In this document: one piece after another, positions 16,700-24,125 of the stretch | How the letters are laid out: each line of letters begins with the position of its first letter | Numbering within the stretch: position 1 is the stretch's first letter | Source: Virgibacillus siamensis | GTDB lineage: Bacteria > Bacillota > Bacilli > Bacillales > Amphibacillaceae | Direction: 5' to 3' | Assembly (NCBI RefSeq): GCF_900162695.1 | Contig: NZ_FUIH01000007.1 | Location: 744,001-808,000, forward strand | DNA: 64,000 nucleotides | Program-made: the position numbers and the translations under genes | The notes under the pieces: model-generated | What the model was told of the DNA's origin: nothing | Database searches by the model: none | Seen by the model: only the letters and a program-made list of their open reading frames with translations

Positions 16700-18058
16700 A
16701 TGTCCACAACAGGACTGATTTTGCTCGCGGTATTTGGAGTTGCACTCTTGTTGTTCCTTGTTATAAGGACAAAATTGCAGGCATTTATTGCACTGCTTGT
16801 TGTCAGTTACATTATTGGGTTATTATCCGGTATGAGTCCGGAGAAAGTTTTGCAGGCAGTCAGTGATGGAATGGGGGGAACGGTCGCTGAAATCGCCGTT
16901 ATTATCGGTGTCGGCGCGATGTTTGGTGAAGTATTAAAAGTATCCGGCGGTGCCGAGCGTCTGGCCATGACACTCATGGACAAATTTGGTGAAAAGCGCG
17001 TAAACTGGGCACTGATGCTGACCGGGTTTATCATTTCCATTCCGGTATTTCTGGATGTTGCATTTGTTATTTTAGTACCTATTTTATACAGTTTAGCACA
17101 GAAAACGAAAAAGTCATTGCTGTTCTTTGCCATTCCGCTATTGGCCGGTCTTGCAGTTACACACAGTTTTGTACCGCCGACTCCAGGACCAATTGCAGTG
17201 GCATCACTCTTGGATGCTAACCTCGGATGGGTGATCCTGTTTGGTTTGATTGCAGGTATTCCGGCTGCAATTATTGCCGGTCCGGTTTTTGGAACATACA
17301 TTTCGAAAAAAGTTCATGTGGAAGTTCCGAAAGAAATGATGATGAATATGGCGGAAGAAGCACGCGGTAAAGAATATGAAAAAGAATTGCCGAGTTTCGG
17401 AATGATCGCATCACTGATTCTTTTGCCATTGTTCCTGATATTATTGAACACCTTTACAAGCGCGACATTGGCAGAAGGAAGTGCACTCCGGTCTGCGCTG
17501 ACGTTTGTCGGTAATCCGGGCGTTGCGTTGACCATAACAGCTTTGCTGACATTTTATCTGCTTGGAACGCGGCGCGGTTATTCAAAGGAAGAAATTCAGG
17601 AGATTGCCACGAAATCACTGGAACCGGCTGGTATCATTATCTTAATTACCGGTGCTGGTGGTGTCTTCGGTCAGGTGCTCGTTGAAACCGGAATTGGGGA
17701 TATTATTGCCGATACGATGACAAACCTGAACATCCCGATTCTCGTGTTTGCATTTCTTGTTGCGTCTGCTGTCCGTATTGCACAGGGCTCCGCAACCGTT
17801 GCAATGGTAACTGCAGCAAGTTTGATCACACCCGTTATCAACACACTGGGGCTTGAGGGTCCAATTCTCGCATTGCTAGTTATTACTGTCGCATCAGGTG
17901 CTACCATTGCATCACACGTAAACGATTCGGGTTTCTGGCTGGTGAACCGATTCCTTGGTTTGTCCGAGAAAGATACGCTGAAATCGTGGACTGTAATGGA
18001 AACAATCATTGCATTCGTCGGATTCGGCATGTCGCTGATTGTAAGTATGTTTATATAA
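16700..18058 (+). CDS. gntP: GntP-family gluconate/sugar acid permease
   Basis: The 452-residue integral membrane protein, with about 12-14 hydrophobic segments, belongs to the GntP family of proton-coupled gluconate and related acid permeases. Typical stretches are GVGAMFGEVLKVSGGAERLA, HSFVPPTPGPIA, ITGAGGVFGQVL and ASHVNDSGFWLVNRFLG. It would import gluconate or galactonate for the enzymes upstream. It has a GAGGGGGAG ribosome site and lies 52 bp after dgoD. It ends the operon; a hairpin follows. Confidence 0.92.
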   Translation: MSTTGLILLAVFGVALLLFLVIRTKLQAFIALLVVSYIIGLLSGMSPEKVLQAVSDGMGGTVAEIAVIIGVGAMFGEVLKVSGGAERLAMTLMDKFGEKRVNWALMLTGFIISIPVFLDVAFVILVPILYSLAQKTKKSLLFFAIPLLAGLAVTHSFVPPTPGPIAVASLLDANLGWVILFGLIAGIPAAIIAGPVFGTYISKKVHVEVPKEMMMNMAEEARGKEYEKELPSFGMIASLILLPLFLILLNTFTSATLAEGSALRSALTFVGNPGVALTITALLTFYLLGTRRGYSKEEIQEIATKSLEPAGIIILITGAGGVFGQVLVETGIGDIIADTMTNLNIPILVFAFLVASAVRIAQGSATVAMVTAASLITPVINTLGLEGPILALLVITVASGATIASHVNDSGFWLVNRFLGLSEKDTLKSWTVMETIIAFVGFGMSLIVSMFI

Positions 18059-18061
18059 ATA

Positions 18062-18098
18062 AGTAAGGCAGGGTGCGGTCGCGGCATCCTGCCTTACT
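18062..18098. terminator. Inverted repeat between convergent gntP and Nudix genes
   Basis: A 15-bp stem (18062-18076 with 18084-18098, one G-U pair) has a 7-base loop and no U-tract on either side. It probably caps the gntP mRNA, but as a rho-independent terminator it is incomplete. Confidence 0.55.
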
Positions 18099-18125
18099 AG
18101 ATAAAAGCGAGGTAAAATGGGAAGT

Positions 18126-18245
18126 GCCGGAAAGTTTAAAATTTGCCGGAATCTACGCGAAATGTGCCGGAAAAATTCTATAATCACCGGAAAAAGTCCA
18201 AAACTGCCGGATTATCCACTGAATTCACCGAAATAGCATTAGGGC
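18126..18245. repeat. Phased repeat tract C (core GCCGGAA, about 20 bp period)
   Basis: GCCGG or ACCGG/ACCG cores start at 18126, 18145, 18166, 18186, 18206 and 18227, giving steps of 19, 21, 20, 20 and 21 bp. The steps are not multiples of three, so no single reading frame can follow the units. It occupies the gap between two convergent gene ends. Confidence 0.8.
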
Positions 18246-18275
18246 AAATTTGTACGTCGGTGGCAAATTTCAAAA

Positions 18276-18893
18276 TTAATCCAAATATCCAGGCTCATCC
18301 GTTTTATGCAAATGCCTGAATGCTAAATTGATTTGTGATTCCGTGTTTCTCCCTATCGACAACGGAGGGAGGTCATCTTCGCTGAAGAACCCGACCGCAC
18401 TCGTTTCTATACTTTCAGATGCCTCGCCGCCGATGATTTCGCACTGAATCAAAATTTTGTACACATGATAAGGAGAAGGCGGATGGGGATGACATTTTTT
18501 ATCAAGAACGCCGATTAATTTTACAGGCTGTACATCAAAACCTGCTTCTTCTTTTACCTCTTTTACAGCGACTTCACTTGGTGTTAGTCCGATATCCCCC
18601 CAGCCGCCGGGCAATGCCCAGGCGCCATCACTTTTTTCCTGCACCATTAAAAGTTTACCGTCACGAAATACAACCGATCGGATATCTGCTTTAGGGGTGG
18701 CATACCCGGTCTCATTTGCAAAAAGTTCCTTTATAATGGATTGATCGGTATATGTGTGATGCACCATTATTTCCACACTAAGCTGCTGCAGAGCTTCATA
18801 TCTTTCCATGTCAAAATCATTATTGGCGTAGGCTTTTCCTGCTTGGGCAATTGATTGGATCTGTTTCGCCCATTCCAGCCATTTCGGCTCCAT
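18276..18893 (-). CDS. Nudix hydrolase with N-terminal helical extension
   Basis: The 205-residue protein has an N-terminal helical region of about 65 residues (WLEWAKQIQSIAQAGKAYANN), as in the nucleoside-diphosphate-X N-terminal family, followed by a Nudix domain. The Nudix box is GGWGDIGLTPSEVAVKEVKEEAGF (read in two parts: GGWGDIGLTPSE, then AVKEVKEEAGF), with the usual Arg replaced by Lys but all metal-binding Glu kept. Relatives hydrolyse ADP-ribose or similar compounds. The start ATG at 18893 has an AGGTGGTGAG site. It lies just downstream of the SAM hydrolase gene on the same strand and may be cotranscribed with it. Confidence 0.88.
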   Translation of the reverse strand: MEPKWLEWAKQIQSIAQAGKAYANNDFDMERYEALQQLSVEIMVHHTYTDQSIIKELFANETGYATPKADIRSVVFRDGKLLMVQEKSDGAWALPGGWGDIGLTPSEVAVKEVKEEAGFDVQPVKLIGVLDKKCHPHPPSPYHVYKILIQCEIIGGEASESIETSAVGFFSEDDLPPLSIGRNTESQINLAFRHLHKTDEPGYLD

Positions 18894-18930
18894 CTTTTCT
18901 CACCACCTAATCAAAATAGATAATTCTCCA

Positions 18931-19791
18931 TCAATTGTACATGATTTTTGGTGCGCGGCGAATCGTTATTTTCCAGTTCATCCCTGCTTCGATATGATAT
19001 GCTTTGGCAAATGAGCCTTGATTAATTGCAACCCCGAGCTTATCAAGTGAATTCACATAGATGAGCGGCTCGCCGAGATGACTGTCCGCAAACGAGCGGC
19101 CGAATGTCATGATATTTTTATAGACTTGGCGGGTGTTGTTGGCGATCGTAACTTCAAACGAATCACCATATTTAAAATTGGCTTCCTTAAATAAATCATG
19201 TTCAATATTTGTCCAGAGGTTGCCGAAGCGAACATCGTGGATATCAATGTTTCCGTGGACAATTCCATGTTCATCCAAAAAGGATTGGTAATGATCGATT
19301 TCAATGGTTTCATCAATGTTTAATTCCGGACCGACTTCCTCAAAACTGATAATGCCGCTTGCCAGCCGTGCACCGGTATATGCATAAACATCACGTCCAT
19401 GGAATGTATAGGAATCGCCTGATTTTGGCAGGCGATTGACTTTTTCATCAATTTCCCGTATTGCTGTGATGCCAATGTTTTGTTTTATGTGTGTCAATGT
19501 GCCGTTGTCCGGTGTAACGATATATTTGTGATCAGCAGTTTTTACGACAACGCTTAATCGATTGGTCCCAACGCCTGGATCCACGACTGAAACAAATACG
19601 GTATCTTCCGGCCAATACGATATGGTCTGATACAGCCGGTAAGATCCTTCCCATATATTAAATTGCGGGATGTCATGTGTCAGATCGAATATTCGCAGCT
19701 CCGGAGCAACCGATAAAGCCACACCATACATGGCGCTTACCGCACCATCACTCAAGCCGAAATCTGTCTGCAGCACTAAATTTTTATTCAT
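18931..19791 (-). CDS. SAM hydroxide adenosyltransferase (SAM hydrolase; DUF62 family)
   Basis: The family splits S-adenosylmethionine with hydroxide to adenosine and methionine and is related to fluorinase/chlorinase. This 286-residue protein starts with the family motif LQTDFGLSDGAVSAMYG and has LTHDIPQFN, VVDPGVGTNR, TPDNGTLT and a FHGRDVYAYTGARLASG stretch. The ATG at 19791 is chosen because ATGGAGGAATCG lies just before it; the open frame extends further upstream, but that part lies inside the T-box terminator. A T-box leader on this strand controls it, so expression should respond to an uncharged tRNA, most likely tRNA-Met. Confidence 0.9.
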   Translation of the reverse strand: MNKNLVLQTDFGLSDGAVSAMYGVALSVAPELRIFDLTHDIPQFNIWEGSYRLYQTISYWPEDTVFVSVVDPGVGTNRLSVVVKTADHKYIVTPDNGTLTHIKQNIGITAIREIDEKVNRLPKSGDSYTFHGRDVYAYTGARLASGIISFEEVGPELNIDETIEIDHYQSFLDEHGIVHGNIDIHDVRFGNLWTNIEHDLFKEANFKYGDSFEVTIANNTRQVYKNIMTFGRSFADSHLGEPLIYVNSLDKLGVAINQGSFAKAYHIEAGMNWKITIRRAPKIMYN

Positions 19792-19804
19792 TGTCGATTC
19801 CTCC

Positions 19805-20138
19805 ATATCAATAATTTTGTACATGAAAAACCACGCCCATATCGAAATTAAATTCGGCAAGGACGTGGTTGAATATACGCGGTACCACCTTACTTTACTG
19901 TATGCTCACACATACAGCCTCCATAAGTACGCCAGTCTTGTTTGACTTTGGATACTTTGGCAGTTATAACGAGTGCCAACACTCGCCGGAACCTATTAAG
20001 ATCGGGATGATCTGTTCAGCACGAAACTCAGGGGCCATTGTTCAAACAGGTATTTTTGCTTCTTTTCAGCTACTGAAGCTCTCTGTGGAAAAATAGCCGT
20101 ATTTTACTTTTCCCCGTCAACGTCTTTAATCATTATTT
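19805..20138 (-). ncRNA. T-box leader (tRNA-sensing riboswitch) of the SAM hydrolase gene
   Basis: On the minus strand the leader contains the T-box AAGGTGGTACCGCG (plus-strand 19879-19892), a Stem I with AGAGAGC and a GCTTC...GAAGC end loop, an AGTA-type 5' specifier-loop strand, and an intrinsic terminator (AACCACGTCC paired with GGGCGTGGTT, then TTTT; 19826-19870). The 3' strand of the specifier loop reads TTGAACAATGG. In the fold I prefer, the specifier is ATG at 20036-20038 (methionine); ACA, CAA and AAT are the alternatives. A Met specifier would fit an enzyme that yields methionine from SAM. Confidence 0.88.
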
Positions 20139-20144
20139 TCAAGC

Positions 20145-20173
20145 ATTATATCCCAATAAAATGTAAAATGCAA
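20145..20173 (-). promoter_or_regulatory. Promoter of the T-box leader
   Basis: On the minus strand, TTGCAT (20168-20173) and TATAAT (20145-20150) are 17 bp apart, placing transcription start near 20138, just before Stem I of the T-box. Confidence 0.75.
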
Positions 20174-20222
20174 GTGGATTTGTGAAATGGAAAAGACTTT
20201 GGACTGTAATTTGCGTCCATTG

Positions 20223-20963
20223 TTACAAACTGCCAATTAACAACGTAACAAATACACCAATTGCTGTAATGAAACCTACTGCCGGTCCACCTTCCTTAAA
20301 TGCTTCCGGCATCATGGTGGAAGCGACCATAGCAATTATTCCACCGCCTGCAAAAGCACTGATGATTGCCTGAATACTGTCACTTGCATGGTCCAGAAGT
20401 GCATATCCTGCCAGAGAACTAAGTGCTGAAAATACGATTACAGCACCCCACATCGTAAAAACTTTTGCGCGGGAATAGCCGTCCTTCTTAAGACCGACAG
20501 TACTTGACAGACCTTCCGGAAAATTACTGATAAAGATTGCAGCAACAAGTGAGAAGCCAACCGCATGTCCGCCAATCAGGCTAACCCCGATCATAGCTGA
20601 TTCAGGAATGGCATCCATGATCGTTCCAATGAAAATCGCGATTCCGGACCCGCCATTTCCGGATTCCTGTTCATTTCTGCCTTCTGAGTGCTTTCGCTTG
20701 TGGCCGCCGTTTGTTGATACGACAATATCAAAAATTGTAAAAATAAGCGCGCCTCCAATAAAACCGATTGCCGCTTCGGTAAAGCCTGCTTTTTCGACAG
20801 CCTCTCCAAGCAATTCATAGGTAGTCGCAGCTATTAATGCTCCTACACCAAGCGCCATTATGTAACCAATGATTCTTTTTTTTACATTAAAAAAAAGTAC
20901 AGCTAACGCTCCAAGCAGCGAGGCTGAACCGGCAATTCCACCCCACATGATTGCAGTCCACAC
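20223..20963 (-). CDS. ZIP-family divalent metal transporter
   Basis: This is a 246-residue membrane protein with about eight hydrophobic segments and a short charged loop rich in His, Lys and Glu (GGHKRKHSEGRNEQES) between segments three and four, as in ZIP transporters of zinc and other divalent metals. The signature helices ATTYELLGEAVEKAG, MDAIPESAMIGVSL and ISNFPEGLSSTVGL carry the conserved His/Asn/Pro-Glu pattern, here with Asp/Asn at some His positions. The start is GTG at 20963, because AAAGGAGG is eight bases upstream; an upstream ATG at 20996 has no ribosome site and would include the Shine-Dalgarno itself. Confidence 0.87.
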   Translation of the reverse strand: MWTAIMWGGIAGSASLLGALAVLFFNVKKRIIGYIMALGVGALIAATTYELLGEAVEKAGFTEAAIGFIGGALIFTIFDIVVSTNGGHKRKHSEGRNEQESGNGGSGIAIFIGTIMDAIPESAMIGVSLIGGHAVGFSLVAAIFISNFPEGLSSTVGLKKDGYSRAKVFTMWGAVIVFSALSSLAGYALLDHASDSIQAIISAFAGGGIIAMVASTMMPEAFKEGGPAVGFITAIGVFVTLLIGSL

Positions 20964-21068
20964 ATGGATGACCTCCTTTGAAAACGAATTTTGCATCTAT
21001 GTATGGTATACCCGATCTGGCTGAAATTAAAAGGCAGCGATATGAATTGCTGCAATGCCTACAATATT

Positions 21069-21173
21069 CTATCAGGAAAATCTGACGCTCTATCAGGAAC
21101 TTTCATGGTTCTATCAGGAATTTTTAAGTTTCTATCAGAAATTATCGGCATTCTATCAGCAAACGCAAAAAAG
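21069..21173. repeat. 21-bp phased repeat tract D (core CTATCAG)
   Basis: CTATCAG starts at 21069, 21090, 21111, 21132 and 21153, exactly every 21 bp, four of the five followed by GAA or AAA. It lies between the ZIP start and the M28 peptidase terminator. A forward frame gives heptads of the FYQE type, but it has no ribosome site and runs antisense through the peptidase gene, so it is not taken as a gene. Confidence 0.9.
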
Positions 21174-21208
21174 CCTGAACACGCGTGCTGCAAGTTCACG
21201 TGTTCAGG
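21166..21208 (-). terminator. Terminator of the M28 peptidase gene
   Basis: CCTGAACACG (21174-21183) pairs with CGTGTTCAGG (21199-21208). Read on the minus strand the hairpin is followed by a T-run (AAAAAA at 21167-21172 on the plus strand). It lies 12 bp past the peptidase stop codon. Confidence 0.88.
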
Positions 21209-21219
21209 TCTTGTCATGT

Positions 21220-22200
21220 TTACAGTTGTGGTTCTTCGTAATAGTAGTCAACCGGGACAGGTGCTACTTCAGATCGCTCCAATGCAGGTGTATCTTTTCG
21301 GGTGATTTGGAAGACTGCAGCACCAACTGTGTCAGCTACATCCTTCAATTTCTTCTTGCTGATATGCTCGATAACATCGTCTTCTGTATGGTACCACGGT
21401 TCCAATGGTGTATGAATGAACAATGCAGCTGGAATGCCCAGGTTATGGAATGGAACATGATCGCTTCGTCCCAGTTCGCTGTATGGGACTAGGTCAGCGA
21501 CACGTGAACCTGCAGCAGCACCCAAATCTGTCACTGTATTTTTGTTTCCATCGGCAGTAAACATAACAAGATCTCCTGAATCCTTACTCCCGACCATATC
21601 CATTTGGAACATGGCTGCTGTTCGTTCAGCATCTTCCTCGGACATTGCTTCAGCATACTTTCGAGATCCCCATAAGCCGTACTCTTCTGCGCCAAATGCG
21701 ATGAACTTGATTTCGGTGTCTGTTGGTGTATTGGCGTAAACACGGGCAAGTTCAAGTAATGTTCCTGTTCCGGATGCATCATCATTTGCGCCTTGTCCCC
21801 ATGGAACGGAGTCATGGTGTGATCCAATTATGACCTGCTGGCCTGTATTATGGTTTTTCATCGGTTCCTTTACAGCTATAACATTGTGTGATGTTATTTC
21901 CTCACCGGAATATGTCTCAAATGTAAATTCCTGCACGCGAACATCATCATATCCATAGCTTTCAAATTGATCGACAAGATACGCAATTGTTTGCTGTTCA
22001 CCCTCAGTACCAGCACCACGGGATCCGATTACCTCGGATAGATGGTATATGTGATTGTAAATATTATCCACTTTTATTCGCTTCGCAATCTGGTTATCAA
22101 ACGCTTGATCCGATCCTCTGTTTTGCGGTGAAGCAAATACCGCAGTTGACATAAGTAATAGCATGATGGCTGCTAAACTGACTGCTCGTACAAATTGCAT
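21220..22200 (-). CDS. Secreted M28-family zinc aminopeptidase (YwaD-like)
   Basis: The 326-residue exoenzyme has an N-terminal signal peptide (about residues 1-23, hydrophobic core then AVFAS). The M28 zinc site is complete: His in IGSHHDSVPWG, bridging Asp in GANDDASGTG, catalytic Glu-Glu in FGAEEYGLWGS, Asp in QMDMVGS, and the last His in a WYHTEDD stretch. It resembles the Bacillus aminopeptidase YwaD but lacks a PA insert, so it is a compact form. Start ATG 22200 has AAAAAAGGAGAGG. A strong terminator follows. It would release N-terminal residues from peptides outside the cell. Confidence 0.92.
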   Translation of the reverse strand: MQFVRAVSLAAIMLLLMSTAVFASPQNRGSDQAFDNQIAKRIKVDNIYNHIYHLSEVIGSRGAGTEGEQQTIAYLVDQFESYGYDDVRVQEFTFETYSGEEITSHNVIAVKEPMKNHNTGQQVIIGSHHDSVPWGQGANDDASGTGTLLELARVYANTPTDTEIKFIAFGAEEYGLWGSRKYAEAMSEEDAERTAAMFQMDMVGSKDSGDLVMFTADGNKNTVTDLGAAAGSRVADLVPYSELGRSDHVPFHNLGIPAALFIHTPLEPWYHTEDDVIEHISKKKLKDVADTVGAAVFQITRKDTPALERSEVAPVPVDYYYEEPQL

Positions 22201-22443
22201 TGAATCCTCTCCTTTTTTGTTTACTTAACTATTCGTCAAATTGGATCACAATTCCTTTATATTTGACAAAAATAGGAATTTCGTAGGTGGTGAGGAGGTT
22301 CCTGACAAAAAATCCCGGCCAAAAGTTTCATAAGTGCAGTTTTTAATAGTTAAACATGCTATCATACAATAAATGAGGCGAATCGCATTTACAAAAGGAA
22401 TCTGAAAAACAGATAGATTAATAGAATACGAAGGAGAGATTGG

Positions 22444-22983
22444 ATGTTTACGATGAAAGTTAATGAAAATGTATCCGTTAAATTACTTGAAAAGGAGGAT
22501 GCGAAAGCGTTATTTACACTTGTGGATGCGTCACGAAAATACTTAAGGGAATGGCTCCCATGGGTTGACAGTGTGGAGCGGGAGGAGGATTATGTTCCGA
22601 TTATTGAAACATGGCTAAAACAATTTTCCGCCCATAACGGTTTTCAGGCGGGTGTTTTATACAAAGGGAATCTGGCCGGTATGGTTGGCTTTCATGCAAT
22701 TGACTGGTCCAACAGAAAAACAACAATCGGTTATTGGCTGGCGGAGAATTACCAGGGATACGGAATTATGACAGTTGCAGTAAAAGCGCTCATTGACCAA
22801 GCTTTTAACGGGTATGGACTTAATCGTGTGGAAATTCACTGTGGCGTTGGAAATGAAAAAAGCAAAGCAATTCCTGAACGAATTGGCATGAAGCGGGAAG
22901 GGATTATGCGGGATGCCGAGTATTTGTACGATCATTTTCATGATTGTGTATTATACAGTATTCTTTCAAGCGAATGGGAATAA
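22444..22983 (+). CDS. GNAT acetyltransferase (RimJ/RimL, YdaF-like)
   Basis: The 179-residue protein is a GCN5-type N-acetyltransferase of the ribosomal-protein-serine acetyltransferase branch, close to B. subtilis YdaF in length and in the segments REWLPWVDSVE, GYWLAENYQGYGIMTVA (acetyl-CoA loop, here QGYGI) and ERIGMKREGIMRDAE. The GNEKSKAIPERIGMKREG region normally reads N.KS..V..K.GF. Start ATG 22444 has GAAGGAGAGA. It stands alone and ends before a terminator at 23046. Confidence 0.88.
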   Translation: MFTMKVNENVSVKLLEKEDAKALFTLVDASRKYLREWLPWVDSVEREEDYVPIIETWLKQFSAHNGFQAGVLYKGNLAGMVGFHAIDWSNRKTTIGYWLAENYQGYGIMTVAVKALIDQAFNGYGLNRVEIHCGVGNEKSKAIPERIGMKREGIMRDAEYLYDHFHDCVLYSILSSEWE

Positions 22984-23045
22984 TTTCGCCAGAGGAACGA
23001 AAGGCCCGTAAACGTTATATTGATGCCTGCACATCGAATTTAAGC

Positions 23046-23083
23046 AGCTTCCGGGAATGACGCATTTCCGGGAAGCTTTTTTT
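23046..23083 (+). terminator. Terminator after the GNAT gene
   Basis: AGCTTCC (23046-23052) pairs with GGAAGCT (23071-23077), with further pairing inside the loop, followed by seven T. Confidence 0.85.
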
Positions 23084-23266
23084 ACACGCCAAGTTTTCTA
23101 ATTTATATAAAAAATGTGTGTTAAGTACAAACAAAAGGGTTTACAAGTTGGTTTAGTTTTAGTACAATTCTAAAAATAACAAATTTGCCAATGCGGGGAG
23201 GTTTATGGAAATTAGTTTAAAATTTAGTACTGGAAGACATTAAAATTAATTCTAAGGAGAGTGAAT

Positions 23267-23377
23267 ATGAAAACAGCATTAATTTGGACAATATTCGCAG
23301 GAGTTGTATCAACCGTGGCATATAAGATGTTGCACGTTCAGGCAAAAGAGCGCTGGAGGTACACATCGTGGATATAA
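23267..23377 (+). CDS. Small predicted membrane peptide (36 residues)
   Basis: An ATG at 23267 follows a good AAGGAGA site by seven bases and opens a 36-codon frame ending in TAA at 23375-23377. The peptide has a hydrophobic stretch (residues 4-18, ALIWTIFAGVVSTVA) followed by a basic tail with KERWRYTSW, the layout of a single-span small membrane protein. I do not recognise the family. It sits alone between terminators on both sides, which supports a separate transcription unit. Confidence 0.6.
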   Translation: MKTALIWTIFAGVVSTVAYKMLHVQAKERWRYTSWI

Positions 23378-23383
23378 AAAGAT

Positions 23384-23416
23384 GAAAAAAGCCTAAATCA
23401 TGAATCGATTTAGGCT
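23384..23416 (-). terminator. Terminator of the amino acid transporter operon
   Basis: AGCCTAAATC (23390-23399) pairs with GATTTAGGCT (23407-23416). On the minus strand the hairpin is followed by a T-run (plus-strand AAAAAA at 23385-23390). Confidence 0.88.
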
Positions 23417-23425
23417 GAAAACTTC

Positions 23426-24118
23426 TTATGCATATTTGCTGTATCTTGCTTCCAGACGATCCTGCAAATGGGAAATAAGCATGCAAATCGGCCAGTAAAT
23501 CAGTGCGACCAGAATATACATTGTCAATGAATCAAATGTACGGCCGGCGACAATTTGGGCTTTTTGGAATAGTTCCGGGACCGTGATAACAGCGGCCAGC
23601 GAGGTAGCTTTTACAATGTCCAAAAAAACATTTGCCAGTGGGGGAATTGCCGTTCTGACTGCCTGTGGCAAAATAATCTTGAACAATGTCTGCCAATAGC
23701 TCATATTTAATGCTTTTGCCGATTCCCATTGTCCGGATCCAATACTATTCAGTGATGAACGATTAATCTCAGCAATGTATGCAGCACTGTTTAGACCGAA
23801 TGCCAGGATTGCAGCAAGGATCGCCGATAATTTTATTCCTACCATCGGCAATCCGGCATATAAAATAAATAAAAATACTAATATTGGTGTACCCCGCATG
23901 AATGATATGTACATTCGTGCCGGCCAGCGCCAAAAAATCTGTTCAGAACCTCTTGCCAAGGCAAGAAAAAATCCTATGGCAAGCCCTAACCCCATTCCAA
24001 AAAGGGAGACGATTAACGTTGCCGGTAATCCTTCCAGTACAAAAGGCAGGCTGCGCCAGGCAAGCTGCCAGTCAAATAAATTTCCCAGTTGTACTTCATC
24101 TATTTCTAAACCAAACAT
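23426..24118 (-). CDS. Amino acid ABC transporter permease (His/Gln/cystine type)
   Basis: This 230-residue permease of the polar amino acid uptake family has about five transmembrane segments and the docking loop near the middle (SIGSGQWESAKALNMSYWQTL), with the N-terminal FVLEGLPATLIVS and RGTPILVFLFILYAGLP motifs of HisM/GlnP/TcyL-type proteins. It lies 7 bp after the receptor gene, on the same strand. No ATPase gene is adjacent, which is unusual since most such clusters have all three components; a shared or distant ATPase must be assumed. The resemblance is closest to cystine (Tcy) permeases. Confidence 0.88.
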   Translation of the reverse strand: MFGLEIDEVQLGNLFDWQLAWRSLPFVLEGLPATLIVSLFGMGLGLAIGFFLALARGSEQIFWRWPARMYISFMRGTPILVFLFILYAGLPMVGIKLSAILAAILAFGLNSAAYIAEINRSSLNSIGSGQWESAKALNMSYWQTLFKIILPQAVRTAIPPLANVFLDIVKATSLAAVITVPELFQKAQIVAGRTFDSLTMYILVALIYWPICMLISHLQDRLEARYSKYA

Positions 24119-24125
24119 AATAGCC

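Noticed and set aside
19792..19860. N-terminal extension of the SAM hydrolase frame
   Set aside because: It covers the T-box terminator stem; the ATG at 19791 has the ribosome site.
21055..21492. Plus-strand frame of 145 codons with FYQE heptads
   Set aside because: It has no ribosome site, its first part is the 21-bp repeat tract and the rest is antisense to the M28 peptidase gene and its terminator.
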